From Hoeflea sp. (GTDB lineage: Bacteria; Pseudomonadota; Alphaproteobacteria; Rhizobiales; Rhizobiaceae): a DNA stretch of 64,000 nucleotides. The stretch is from the NCBI GenBank assembly GCA_020637795.1, contig JACKJT010000001.1, forward strand, positions 1,550,001 through 1,614,000, read 5' to 3'. This document shows, piece by piece, positions 37,721-46,723 of this stretch. Under the pieces are notes generated by a model. That model had not been told where the DNA came from. It worked only from the letters and a program-made list of their open reading frames with translations, and did not search any database. Position 1 is the stretch's first letter; the number at the start of each line of letters is the position of its first letter. The translations under genes and the position numbers were made by a program.

Positions 37721-38211
37721 GCGGTTCCCGTCGAGCCGAATCCGCCGGCGCCGCGAGCGGTTTCGCTCAGGCTGTCGTGCATAACGATCCGGGCCTGCAC
37801 CACCGGGGCGATGACCAGCTGGGCGATGCGCATGCCCCGCGTCACCGTGAAGACGTCAGTGCCGAGATTGGCGAGAATGACCTTGACCTCGCCGCGATAA
37901 TCGCTGTCGATGGTGCCGGGCGTGTTCAGGCAGGTGATGCCGGATTTCAGGGCGAGACCGGAGCGCGGACGGACCTGGCCCTCGAAGCCTTGCGGGATAT
38001 CCATGACCAGCCCGGTGGGGACGGCGAAGCGGCCGCCGGGCGCGATCTCAAGCGGAGCGTCCTCGGCAATTGCGGCGCGCAGATCCATGCCGGCGGAGCC
38101 CGGGGTCTCGTAGGACGGCAGATCGAGGCCTTCGCCGTGCGGCAGACGGAGGACGAGGAGCGCGGGGCGCGCATCCGGGGCGGGCTCAGACAGGCGAACG
38201 GGATTGGTCAT
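37717..38211 (-). CDS. dut: Deoxyuridine 5'-triphosphate nucleotidohydrolase
   Basis: A 164-residue dUTPase with all five motifs: GSAGMDLRA, RPRSGLALKSG, GTIDSDYRGEVKV, RGMRIAQLV and RGAGGFGSTG. It hydrolyses dUTP to dUMP, limiting uracil in DNA and feeding dTMP synthesis. In many rhizobia dut sits beside coaBC; here it is ~20 kb away from coaBC. It is the first gene of a pair with the hydroxyproline dehydratase (ATGA overlap). Confidence 0.95.
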   Translation of the reverse strand: MTNPVRLSEPAPDARPALLVLRLPHGEGLDLPSYETPGSAGMDLRAAIAEDAPLEIAPGGRFAVPTGLVMDIPQGFEGQVRPRSGLALKSGITCLNTPGTIDSDYRGEVKVILANLGTDVFTVTRGMRIAQLVIAPVVQARIVMHDSLSETARGAGGFGSTGTA

Positions 38212-38304
38212 CGTGCGAGCTTTTACTCTTGCCGGGCTCAGGTCAATTGCATGGCGGGCGGCAAGACGGTAGAAGGCAGCGCAATCAACAGGAATCCGCC
38301 CCCG

Positions 38305-39894
38305 ATGCCCGAACCACTAGCCGAGGAAGTCGGCCGCCGCCGCACCTTCGCCATCATCTCGCACCCGGACGCCGGCAAGACCACGCTGACCGAAAAGCTT
38401 CTGCTGTTCGGCGGCGCGATCCAGCTCGCGGGCGAGGTCAAGGCCAAGAAGGACCGGATCCAGACTCGCTCGGACTGGATGAAGATCGAGCGCGAGCGCG
38501 GCATTTCGGTGGTCACCTCGGTGATGACCTTCGAATATGACAACCATGTCTTCAACCTGCTCGACACGCCGGGCCACGAGGACTTCGCCGACGACACCTA
38601 CCGGACGCTGACGGCGGTGGACGCGGCGGTGATGGTGATCGACGCGGCCAAGGGCATCGAGCCCCGGACGCTGAAGCTGTTCGAGGTCTGCCGCCTGCGC
38701 GACATCCCGATCATCAGCTTCGTCAACAAGATGGACCGCGAGGCGCGCAATCCGTTCGAGATCCTCGACGAGGTCGAACAGAAGCTGGCGCTCGACTGCG
38801 CGCCGATGACCTGGCCGATCGGACAGGGCCGGTCGTTCGCGGGCACCTATCACCTGGCGAAATCGGCGATCCGGCTGTCTGACCGGGAGACCGCGCTGAC
38901 GCCGGTCAACGGGCCGGAATCGGACGCCGTGGCCGGCCTGCTACCGGAGAACGAACGCGAGACCTTCATCGAGGAAACATCGCTTGCGGTGGAAGCCTGC
39001 AAGCCGTTCGACCTAGAGGCATTCCGCGAGGGGCACCTGACGCCGGTCTATTTCGGCTCGGCGCTGAAGAATTTCGGGGTGCGCGACCTGATCGACGCGC
39101 TCGGCGAATACGCGCCGCAGCCGCGGGCGCAGGTGGCGGACACCCGCACGGTGGAGGCCACAGACCCGAAGATGACGGCGTTCGTGTTCAAGATCCAGGC
39201 CAACATGGACCCCAACCACCGCGACCGCATCGCCTTTGTGCGGGTGTGCTCGGGCAAGCTCGAGCGCGGCATGAAGGCGCGGCTGGCGCGCACCGGCAAG
39301 CCGATGAGCCTGTCGGCGCCGCAATTCTTCTTCGCCTCGCAGCGGCAGATCGCCGACACGGCCTATGCCGGCGACGTCGTCGGAATCCCCAACCACGGAA
39401 CCTTGCGCATTGGTGATACGCTGACCGAGGGCGAGGCGCTGGTGTTCCAGGGCGTGCCGAACTTCGCGCCGGAAATCCTGCGCCGGGTGAGGCTCGAGGA
39501 CGCGATGAAGGCCAAGAAACTGAAGGAAGCGCTGCAGCAGATGGCCGAGGAAGGCGTGGTGCAGCTGTTCTCGCCCGAGGACGGATCGCCGGCGATCGTC
39601 GGCGTGGTCGGCGCGCTGCAGCTCGACGTGCTGAAGGAACGGCTGTCGGCGGAGTACGGGCTGCCGGTGAGTTTCGAGATGGCGCGGTTCTCGGTCTGCC
39701 GCTGGATTTCATCGGCCGACAAGGCCGACCTCGAACGCTTCGTCACCAGCCATCGCGGCGACATCGCCCGCGATCTCGACGGCGATCCGGTGTTCCTGGC
39801 ATCCGACCAGTTCTCACTGAATTACGAGGCGGAGCGCTGGAAAATGATCGATATGGTGGCGATCAAGGAGTATCATGTCGCCAAGGCCGCCTGA
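38305..39894 (+). CDS. prfC: Peptide chain release factor 3
   Basis: A 529-residue translational GTPase that removes RF1/RF2 from the ribosome. GTPase motifs: ISHPDAGKTTLTEK (G1), RGISVVTSVM (G2), DTPGHEDF (G3) and FVNKMD (G4). ERLSAEYGLPVSFE and the C-terminal region are RF3-type rather than EF-G-type. ATG 38305 gives the usual N-terminus; an earlier ATG at 38251 would add 18 residues. It is divergent from dut. Confidence 0.93.
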   Translation: MPEPLAEEVGRRRTFAIISHPDAGKTTLTEKLLLFGGAIQLAGEVKAKKDRIQTRSDWMKIERERGISVVTSVMTFEYDNHVFNLLDTPGHEDFADDTYRTLTAVDAAVMVIDAAKGIEPRTLKLFEVCRLRDIPIISFVNKMDREARNPFEILDEVEQKLALDCAPMTWPIGQGRSFAGTYHLAKSAIRLSDRETALTPVNGPESDAVAGLLPENERETFIEETSLAVEACKPFDLEAFREGHLTPVYFGSALKNFGVRDLIDALGEYAPQPRAQVADTRTVEATDPKMTAFVFKIQANMDPNHRDRIAFVRVCSGKLERGMKARLARTGKPMSLSAPQFFFASQRQIADTAYAGDVVGIPNHGTLRIGDTLTEGEALVFQGVPNFAPEILRRVRLEDAMKAKKLKEALQQMAEEGVVQLFSPEDGSPAIVGVVGALQLDVLKERLSAEYGLPVSFEMARFSVCRWISSADKADLERFVTSHRGDIARDLDGDPVFLASDQFSLNYEAERWKMIDMVAIKEYHVAKAA

Positions 39895-39922
39895 GGCGGC
39901 GCCCTTGCGGAGGGACTGACCG

Positions 39923-40549
39923 ATGAAGGCTGCAGCCTTGTTTGCACTGTCGCTGAGCCTGTTTGCCGGCCCGGCGCTGGCCGGGGAAGGCGAAGCGGCG
40001 GAGATTGCAGAGGCCCGCGCCTTCGCGCTCGCCGCCCTGCCGGGAGAATGCGACGCGGAGACGCCCGGCGCGGATAGTGACTTCACCGATACGGCCATTT
40101 CCGTGTCGTGGAAGCCCAGCTGGGGCGGCGAAGACGAACGGGCAACGCTGTACCGGCTGTTCTGCATGTTCGGCGCCTACAACGTGGTTCATGCCTATGT
40201 GCTGAAACCGGAAAATGGCGAGCTGTCGCTGGTGAGCTATGCCCAGCCGGCCTTCGATGTCGAATATGCGGAGGGCGACCAGATGTATACCGAACTGAAA
40301 GCTCCGCCCGTGGTGACCGGGTTCCTGACCGCCGCCACGCTGGTCAATTCCGATTTCGATGCCGACACCAACACGCTGTCGAGCTCGGCCAAATGGCGCG
40401 GCCTCGGCGACGCCTGGTCGGCGGGCACGTGGCAGCTCAGGGATGGCCAGTTCGTGCTGACAAGCTATGTGATCGACCCGATCTACGAAGCCAATCTCGA
40501 CAATCCCACCGAGGCGCAATCGGACATGTCGTTCAGGATCTTTCCCTGA
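39923..40549 (+). CDS. Secreted DUF1176-like protein
   Basis: A 208-residue protein with a signal peptide (MKAAALFALSLSLFAGPALA). The mature part has ARAFALAALPGEC near residue 35 and a C-terminal SSSAKWRGLGDAWSAGTWQL and GQFVLTSYVIDP, resembling the C-terminal region of DUF1176 proteins (SxAKGRGxGDC...TWxW). Two Cys residues remain (GECD, LFCM), so one disulfide is possible. It follows prfC after 28 bases. Periplasmic; function unknown. Confidence 0.65.
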   Translation: MKAAALFALSLSLFAGPALAGEGEAAEIAEARAFALAALPGECDAETPGADSDFTDTAISVSWKPSWGGEDERATLYRLFCMFGAYNVVHAYVLKPENGELSLVSYAQPAFDVEYAEGDQMYTELKAPPVVTGFLTAATLVNSDFDADTNTLSSSAKWRGLGDAWSAGTWQLRDGQFVLTSYVIDPIYEANLDNPTEAQSDMSFRIFP

Positions 40550-41275
40550 GCGACCGCGCCCGCTTGCCGCGGGAAGGATGGCTCAAGCCCCAAGGCATGC
40601 CGAAGCACCGCGCGCGAAGATGTTCGCCGGCGGCATCAGGCATTTCCAGTACCGGCATAGAAGCCGGACTTGCGGGGCACGGGCGAAAGGCCCGTGGTGG
40701 GTGGCAGAAAATGGGCATGGCGCAGTCGCCCGCGCCCCGCCGGTGAGAGATGCCCCATGCCTTCCGGGCACGGGCGGGCCAGTCCTCCTGCAATGCTCGA
40801 CGCAAGCCCTGGCGGTTTTGTCTTGTTCGCACCCTTTGGAGGCCGAACACCGCCCTCTCCCACCCGGCGCGTGTCAGGCGCGGCAGGGACTTGGCAGGCC
40901 GGCGTTTGCGGTGGCGCCACCCGTCCTGGCCGGGCAGCCCGCCCGGACAGGGATGCGGATCAAACGCCGCCGGCTGAAGCCATTGCAGCAGGCATCCGGA
41001 GGGACGCGCGGCGCTGCCTGCAGCCGGTTCCGGCCATTCGCGCGGGTGAAACCCTTGCCATGATCCACCTCGATCGGGCAGGCCCCCGCGCTGGCCGGGG
41101 TGTTGCTTCGCAAGCTTCCGGCAGCGGATACGGCCCCCGCGCGCCGGAACTCACCGCCTTCCGCCGGCCGAAGCTCCGTGGGCCGCAGCCATCCGTCAGG
41201 ACGGAAGGTGGGAGCATTGTCGCATGGCGGACCAGGGTGTGGAAAAAAGCGGAATGACACGCCGGGACGACCGGC
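40550..41275. other. Long GC-rich intergenic region
   Basis: About 726 bases without a supported gene. Open frames of up to ~195 codons exist on several frames, but they are Pro/Arg/Gly-rich, unlike known proteins, and overlap in all frames, typical of non-coding GC-rich DNA. No tRNA, IS end or direct repeat was recognised. Confidence 0.5.
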
Positions 41276-42508
41276 CTAGAGCAGAACGGCCGCCCAGGCG
41301 GCAGCGAGCGAGAGAATGACGCCGGGGACGATGCGCAGCGCGAAGGCGGAGGAGCCGGCGCCCACGGCCATGACGATCTTGGCGCCGGCATTGGTGCTGA
41401 CGGCGGCGAGCACCGGGATCACCGCCTGCTCCGCCGCCAGTTGCCCCGAGACCACCAGCGAGGCGGCGGAGACGGACGCCGAATGGGCGTCGACAATGCC
41501 CGCCAGCGCCAGGCCGGCGATGACGCCGGCATCGCCGTACCAGAGTTTCAGCGCCGCCACCGCCACCAGCATGAAGCTCATCGAGCCCGCCAGCGCGAGC
41601 GCGGTGGTGACGCTGAAGGCGCGGCCGGGCGCCTGCTCGCCGGGATCGCCCGCGTGCGCGGCGCGAAAGGTGAAGGCAAGGCCATAGAGCGCGGCGATGG
41701 CGCCGCCGGCTGCCAGCGGCCAGGCGAGCGCGAAAAAGGTGGCCGGGCTCACCACGAACAGAAGCACGGCCAGTTGCGCGAATGTCGCCACCGTGGACAG
41801 CGCCGCGCCGGCAACTGCCGCGTCGAGGGCCGAGGGATCGCGGCTCGCCCGGCCGGCCATGGCGCCGATGGTGGCGAGGCTCGAGACGAAGCCGGAGGCG
41901 AAACCCGCGACCGGCAGGCCGAAACGGACGCCGAGCAGGCGCATGGCGACATGGCCGCCGGCGCCGATGGCGAGGATGAGCACCACCAGCAGCCAGACCT
42001 TGTGCGGGTTGATGGCGTCGAACGGGCCCATGAACCGGTCCGGCAGCAGCGGCCAGATCACCAGCGTGGCGATGGCAAAGATCAGCCCGTCGCCGACTTC
42101 GGCGTCGGTGAGCACACTGGTAACGAAGCGGTGGATCCGCGCCTTCATCGCCAGCACCACGGCAACCAAGGCCGCCAGCGCGCTGGCGACCAGCGTGTCG
42201 GCCATGGCGAGCGCCCCGAGCAGCGGCGTGAGCACCAGGGCAATCTCGGTGGTCAGACCAGGATCTTCCTTGTTGCCCTTGAGGTAGGACAGGGCGGTGA
42301 GCAGCAGGGTGGCGCCGAAGGCCAGCGCCAGCACCGGAACGCCGCCGACATGCATCGCCACGGCGCCAAGCAGCGAGGCGAGGGCGAAGGTGCGGATGCC
42401 GGCGGCGCGGCGCAACGGTCCCTCGCCCTTGGTGCGCTCGCGCTCGACGCCGATCAGCAGGCCGATGGCCAGCGCGACGGTGAAATTGATCCATGGCGGC
42501 GGCAGCAT
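41276..42508 (-). CDS. MgtC/SapB-family membrane protein with DUF4010
   Basis: A 410-residue membrane protein. The N-terminal MgtC-like part has FTVALAIGLLIGVERERTKG and GIRTFALASLLGAVA; the rest is DUF4010 with AGFASGFVSSLATIGAM, AGSMSFMLVAVAALKLW and LAGIVDAHSASVSAASL, and about twelve helices. The start is placed at ATG 42508 to give the family N-terminus; upstream residues to 42667 are not family-like. The domain pairing is common and probably concerned with ion or small-molecule homeostasis; no role is proven. The three-gene cassette starting at 42764 lies directly upstream, transcribed away. Confidence 0.83.
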   Translation of the reverse strand: MLPPPWINFTVALAIGLLIGVERERTKGEGPLRRAAGIRTFALASLLGAVAMHVGGVPVLALAFGATLLLTALSYLKGNKEDPGLTTEIALVLTPLLGALAMADTLVASALAALVAVVLAMKARIHRFVTSVLTDAEVGDGLIFAIATLVIWPLLPDRFMGPFDAINPHKVWLLVVLILAIGAGGHVAMRLLGVRFGLPVAGFASGFVSSLATIGAMAGRASRDPSALDAAVAGAALSTVATFAQLAVLLFVVSPATFFALAWPLAAGGAIAALYGLAFTFRAAHAGDPGEQAPGRAFSVTTALALAGSMSFMLVAVAALKLWYGDAGVIAGLALAGIVDAHSASVSAASLVVSGQLAAEQAVIPVLAAVSTNAGAKIVMAVGAGSSAFALRIVPGVILSLAAAWAAVLL

Positions 42509-42763
42509 GGTCCCGGTCTCCGGCAGCCCGTCCGTGGCCTGCCCTCGGGAAGGTTTTGCGGCATCGGGGCGGAGGGGGCAAGGGGGGGGGTTGGGGGTAT
42601 ATTTTCTGTCAACACCACTCAGCATGGGCCACACTGGACCCGAAGCTGCCCGAACGTCGAAGTTCATTATTGAATTAGCATCAAGAGCTTCAGTTAACTC
42701 TTGTTGAAATTATGGACACCTTTGCTCGCTATACGCGAATTCAACAGATAGACTGGTGAGGGA

Positions 42764-43225
42764 ATGGTAATTTTGGGTTTCAGGAGCGACCCGACGACGC
42801 CACGCTATGCAATTGTCGATGGCGCGGCTACGCCGCTTGTACTCCGAAATGCAGACGCCGAAAGTCGTCTACGTTTCCCCGCAGACTGCACTGAGGAGGC
42901 CGCAAAGATCACTTGGCTCCACCGAGAGTTCGAGAGGATTTTCCATACACATCCCGATATCGCCCGCGTTGTCATCAAGAAGGGCGAATTTACACAGGGA
43001 GATAACAACGCGAAACGAGTCGCATCGTATCAGGAAGCCGCGTTGCTTCTCCATTGCGGTCTGCACAACAAGCCGGTCATCACGAAGATATACGCTTCTC
43101 TCGGCACAAGGAGCGCCCAGGTTCGCGACCATGCGATCGCACGCGTTGGTCAGACGACACGCTACTGGGACAGCAAGATGGCTGACGCGGTCATTGCAGC
43201 ATGGTGGGGGGCGACCAACCCATGA
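42764..43225 (+). CDS. RNase-H-fold (RuvC-like) small protein, first gene of cassette
   Basis: A 153-residue protein. The N-terminal VILGFRSDPTTPRYAIVDG resembles the first strands of the RuvC/RNase H fold (start of an ILGIDPG-like hairpin), followed by a mid-protein acidic region (VVIKKGEFTQGDNNAKR) and a C-terminal YWDSKMADAVIAAWW with paired Asp residues in the position of the last RuvC motif. Classic catalytic residues are only partly visible, so nuclease activity is uncertain. The GAGGGA element abuts the ATG, so an internal start such as TTG 42773 is possible. Stop overlaps the kinase ATG (ATGA). Base composition is lower in GC than its neighbours. Confidence 0.65.
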   Translation: MVILGFRSDPTTPRYAIVDGAATPLVLRNADAESRLRFPADCTEEAAKITWLHREFERIFHTHPDIARVVIKKGEFTQGDNNAKRVASYQEAALLLHCGLHNKPVITKIYASLGTRSAQVRDHAIARVGQTTRYWDSKMADAVIAAWWGATNP

Positions 43226-44301
43226 GCCTCGCCCCTGTCGCCCTGCCGATCACGAACGGCACTACATTCTACAATAAGTATCGTCTGATGCGGCCTATTG
43301 GGCGCGGTTCTTTCGGTGAGGTGTGGCTGGCACAGGATCAGGCCGTAAACCATGAATACGCCATCAAGGTCCTGAATGCCGGGATCGGCATCGATCAGCG
43401 ATTACGCGAAGCTCAGGTGGGGCATGCTTTCACGCACAACAATCTTGTACGGGTGCATCAGGCTGATGTCGCGACCGACGGAAAAGTCGTCATTGCGATG
43501 GACTATTTCCCGGACGGGTCGATAACGACTCTCGCAAATCCGGGAAACTTCCTACCTCTGCCTACTGCTTTGCGCACGGTTGTCGACATGCTTCAGGGGC
43601 TGGAGCACCTGCATCTGCATAATTTCTTCCACAACGACGTGAAACCCCAGAATATTTTGCGGGGTCCGCAGGGCCAAGCAAAACTTGCCGATTATGGCAT
43701 TGTCGGCATATCGACCAACGGCGGGCCGGTTCAACCTTCGAGCTGGTATGTGCTTCACGCCGCGCCAGAGACGGTCGCAGGCAACGGAATTGAAGCGCGC
43801 ACAGACATTTTCCAGACCGGCCTTACCCTCTTCAGATTGCTGGTTGGCCTTCCTGCTCTCGAAGCGAAGTTTAACACACTTGGCGACGCTGCCTATGCTG
43901 ATGCCCTTGCAAAGGGATCGCTAATCACCCGCGCAGACTTTCCGCCCTTCATACCAAATGCGGTTTGCCGTGCGGTCATGACATCCATCGACCCTGATCC
44001 CGCCAAACGCTTCCAGTCCGCTTTGGATATGCGGCGAGCGCTCGAAAAACTGTCGTTTGCGGGACACTGGACAGTTGATGCCACCGGAATGCTGTACGGT
44101 GAAGATGCCCGGCACACCTATCGGTTTGAGCACACGCCTTCCGCCGGATCGAACGCTTCCTTTTCCGCTTTCAAAACAAACAGAACGTCAGGCCGCGAAA
44201 CGCGCATCTCGCAGTTTACTAAAAGGAACCTTAGCAATGCCGAAGCAAACCGGCTTGCCGCCAATTTCGTGAAGGCCGTGGTCGAGGGGAAGATAGGATG
44301 A
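43222..44301 (+). CDS. Serine/threonine protein kinase, second gene of cassette
   Basis: A 359-residue Hanks-type kinase from ATG 43222. It has the glycine loop IGRGSFGEVWLAQDQ, the ATP lysine in YAIKVL (Lys49), catalytic FHNDVKPQNIL (Asp139; HND instead of HRD), the metal motif ADYGIVG (Asp157, DYG instead of DFG) and APETVAGNGIEARTDIFQTG. All needed residues are present, so it is probably active. About 80 C-terminal residues lie beyond the kinase fold and have no transmembrane segment. It overlaps both neighbours by four bases (ATGA), so the three genes form one translation-coupled unit. The partner and substrate are unknown. Confidence 0.88.
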   Translation: MSLAPVALPITNGTTFYNKYRLMRPIGRGSFGEVWLAQDQAVNHEYAIKVLNAGIGIDQRLREAQVGHAFTHNNLVRVHQADVATDGKVVIAMDYFPDGSITTLANPGNFLPLPTALRTVVDMLQGLEHLHLHNFFHNDVKPQNILRGPQGQAKLADYGIVGISTNGGPVQPSSWYVLHAAPETVAGNGIEARTDIFQTGLTLFRLLVGLPALEAKFNTLGDAAYADALAKGSLITRADFPPFIPNAVCRAVMTSIDPDPAKRFQSALDMRRALEKLSFAGHWTVDATGMLYGEDARHTYRFEHTPSAGSNASFSAFKTNRTSGRETRISQFTKRNLSNAEANRLAANFVKAVVEGKIG

Positions 44302-45380
44302 CTATCAAGTTCCTCGACTTCGAGCAGGCTCTCAAAAAGGCCGATACCTACGGCAAGAAGCACCTTCTGCTCGGCAACGGTTTTAGCATTGCCTGCAAGC
44401 CGGACATCTTTGCCTATGGATCTCTCTTCGAAGAGGCGAAGAAGACCATGTCCAAGGAGCTGGCTGCCATCTTCGCCGCGATGGGCACGCAGGACTTCGA
44501 GGAGGTCATTCGTGCGCTTCAGCATGCCGCTGCAATCGTCAGCGTCTATCGGCCTAAATTCGTGTCGACCAAGAGGCTGCTTTTGGCCGATGCCGAAAAG
44601 CTTAAAACCGATCTTATCCAAGCGGTTGCGGGCCGTCATCCGGCGCGGCCAAATGATATAGCCGATGAGCGCTATACCGCCTGCCGTACCTTCCTCTCAA
44701 ACTTTGTGGGCGAAGGAGCGAACGGCAAAATCTACACGATGAACTACGATCTGCTGCTCTATTGGGCGTTGATGCATGAAGAGGAAGACGTACTGACGCG
44801 CATTGCGTTGAAGCACGATGATGGCTTCCGCAAAGATCAAGAAGACTATGACGCGCCTTACGTGGAATGGCAGGGTGAAGGAGCCGCGCATGGTCAGAAC
44901 ATTCATTATCTGCATGGCGCGCTTCACCTGTTCGATGCCGGTTACCAGCTTCAGAAATATACATGGGTGAACACCGGCAAGGCACTGGTCGATCAAGCGA
45001 ATGAAGCGCTCAAGAAGAACTTGTTCCCCGTCTTTGTGGCCGAAGGCGATAGCAAGAGCAAGCTGACTAAAATTCAGCACAGCGCGTATTTGCATCATAA
45101 TTTCAAGAGCTTCGCCGGGGTATGCCAGACAAAATCGAAGGATGGCACGGCTCTCTTCGTCTATGGCCACTCGTTCGCGAAGAATGACGCTCATGTTCTG
45201 AGCTTGATTGGAAACGGGAAGATCGCTCACCTGTTTGTCAGCCTTTACGGCGACCCATCCGGCAAGGCGAACCAGACAATCCGCGCCAATGTTGATCACA
45301 TCGTCGGGTTAAGACCGAAGGCTTTTCCTGCGCTGAAGGTAGATTATTTTGACGCGGCCTCGGCCAAGGTCTGGGGATAA
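44298..45380 (+). CDS. DUF4917 SIR2-like protein, third gene of cassette
   Basis: A 360-residue protein of DUF4917 type. Its motif order mirrors SIR2-like NAD-binding proteins used as defence effectors: LLLGNGFSIACKP (nucleotide loop like GAGFS) near residue 30, IYTMNYDLLLYWAL (cf. TTNYD) near 150, IHYLHGALHLF with a candidate catalytic His, and ALFVYGHSFAKNDAHVL (cf. GYSxxD) near 290. This suggests NAD(P) hydrolysis, but it is inference from motifs. No membrane segment or extra domain is seen. It starts in the kinase stop (ATGA). Confidence 0.72.
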   Translation: MTIKFLDFEQALKKADTYGKKHLLLGNGFSIACKPDIFAYGSLFEEAKKTMSKELAAIFAAMGTQDFEEVIRALQHAAAIVSVYRPKFVSTKRLLLADAEKLKTDLIQAVAGRHPARPNDIADERYTACRTFLSNFVGEGANGKIYTMNYDLLLYWALMHEEEDVLTRIALKHDDGFRKDQEDYDAPYVEWQGEGAAHGQNIHYLHGALHLFDAGYQLQKYTWVNTGKALVDQANEALKKNLFPVFVAEGDSKSKLTKIQHSAYLHHNFKSFAGVCQTKSKDGTALFVYGHSFAKNDAHVLSLIGNGKIAHLFVSLYGDPSGKANQTIRANVDHIVGLRPKAFPALKVDYFDAASAKVWG

Positions 45381-45426
45381 GAGGTTTTTCCGCCGATCCC
45401 CGGCACCACGCTCTTTACACGAGCCG

Positions 45427-45478
45427 CGGTTGCCCCCTTCCCAATCCGCGTCCGGTTGCCCCCTCCCCAATCCCCCTC
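45427..45478 (+). repeat. Two-copy tandem repeat, 26-base unit
   Basis: Units 45427-45452 and 45453-45478 share CGGTTGCCCCCT and CCCAATCC, with a few differences at the 3' side. It lies between the cassette and the alcohol dehydrogenase gene, in pyrimidine-rich DNA. No function is suggested. Confidence 0.65.
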
Positions 45479-45528
45479 CGCCGGTGTAAAGCTCTGCGCA
45501 ACCTTCCCTCCTGCCCCGGGTATCCTCG

Positions 45529-46569
45529 ATGAAAGCCGTTCTCTACGAAGCCTTTTCCGCCCCGCCGAAGCTGGCCACCTTGCCCGATCCGGCGCCGGAG
45601 GCGCACGGGGTGGTGGTGAAGGTGGAGGCGACCGGGGTTTGCCGGTCCGACTGGCATGGCTGGGTCGGGCATGACCCGGATATCGAGCTTCCGCATGTGC
45701 CCGGGCACGAGCTCGCCGGCACGGTGGCCGCCGTCGGGCGCGCGGTGACGCGGTTCAAGGTTGGCGACCGGGTGACGGTGCCGTTCGTCGGCGGCTGCGG
45801 GCATTGCCCCGAATGCCATGCCGGGCACCAGCAGGTGTGCGACCACCAGTTCCAGCCCGGGTTCACGCATTGGGGATCGTTCGCGGAATTCGTGTCGATC
45901 CACCGGGCCGATCTCAACCTGGTGACGCTGCCCGACAGCCTCGATTTCACTACTGCGGCGAGCCTCGGCTGCCGCTTCGTCACCTCGTTCCGCGCCGTGG
46001 TCGACCAGGGCCGGGTGTCGGGCGGCGAGTGGGTGGCGGTGCATGGCTGCGGCGGGGTGGGGCTGTCGGCGGTGATGATCGCTGTAGCCTGCGGCGCGCA
46101 GGTGGTGGCGGTCGATATTTCCGAAGCGGCGCTGAAGCTGGCGCGCGATCTCGGGGCGGTGGCGACGGTCAACGCGACCGAGGTGGACGACGTGGCGGGC
46201 GCGGTGCGCGAGATCACGGGCGGCGGGGCGCATGTGTCGCTCGACGCGCTCGGCGCGGTGACCACCTGCGTGAACTCGATCAACGGCCTGCGCAAGCGCG
46301 GGCGGCATGTCCAGGTCGGGCTGATGGCGGGCGAGCACGCAGCACCTCCGGTGCCGATGGGGCGGGTGATCAGCCACGAGCTCGAAATCCTCGGCAGCCA
46401 CGGAATGCAGGCGCACCGCTACGGCGCGATGCTTGCAATGATCGAGGCGGGACGGCTGAAACCCGAACAGCTGGTGGGGCGGAAGATCAGCCTCGAACAA
46501 TCGATCGAGGCGCTGACGGGCATGGACCGGTTCGAGGGCACCGGCGTGACGGTGGTCACCGAGTTCTGA
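45529..46569 (+). CDS. Zinc-dependent medium-chain alcohol dehydrogenase
   Basis: A 346-residue zinc alcohol dehydrogenase. Catalytic zinc ligands are in GVCRSDWHGW and PGHELAGTV; the structural zinc site has the four-Cys lobe GGCGHCPECHAGHQQVC (CxxCxxC...C). The nucleotide domain shows VHGCGGVGLSAVMIA. It oxidises an alcohol with NAD(P)+; the natural substrate cannot be told. It starts 148 bases after the SIR2-like gene stop and has normal base composition, so it does not belong to the cassette. Confidence 0.88.
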   Translation: MKAVLYEAFSAPPKLATLPDPAPEAHGVVVKVEATGVCRSDWHGWVGHDPDIELPHVPGHELAGTVAAVGRAVTRFKVGDRVTVPFVGGCGHCPECHAGHQQVCDHQFQPGFTHWGSFAEFVSIHRADLNLVTLPDSLDFTTAASLGCRFVTSFRAVVDQGRVSGGEWVAVHGCGGVGLSAVMIAVACGAQVVAVDISEAALKLARDLGAVATVNATEVDDVAGAVREITGGGAHVSLDALGAVTTCVNSINGLRKRGRHVQVGLMAGEHAAPPVPMGRVISHELEILGSHGMQAHRYGAMLAMIEAGRLKPEQLVGRKISLEQSIEALTGMDRFEGTGVTVVTEF

Positions 46570-46614
46570 GGAGCGCGGGGCCGTTCGTGGGGGCGGTTCG
46601 CGGTCTGAAGGAAG

Positions 46615-46649
46615 CCCCTCCCCAACCGCTCCCCACAGGTGGGGAGGGG
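46615..46649 (+). terminator. G/C hairpin after the alcohol dehydrogenase gene
   Basis: CCCCTCCCCA (46615-46624) pairs with TGGGGAGGGG (46640-46649), a 10 bp stem with a 15-base loop, 45 bases after the stop codon. There is no T-run, so intrinsic termination is uncertain. The downstream arm continues GGGGCTAT, like the hairpin at 34163-34189. Confidence 0.45.
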
Positions 46650-46723
46650 CTATACGGGTGTATGGGGCGGGTGCGGAACCAGACCGGGGCTGAGGCGTTT
46701 CCTTTCCAGGAAAGGAGACTGTC

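Noticed and set aside
40670..41257. A 195-codon frame in the 40.5-41.3 kb gap
   Set aside because: Pro/Arg/Gly-rich with no family resemblance, and several overlapping frames of similar length exist on both strands; treated as non-coding.
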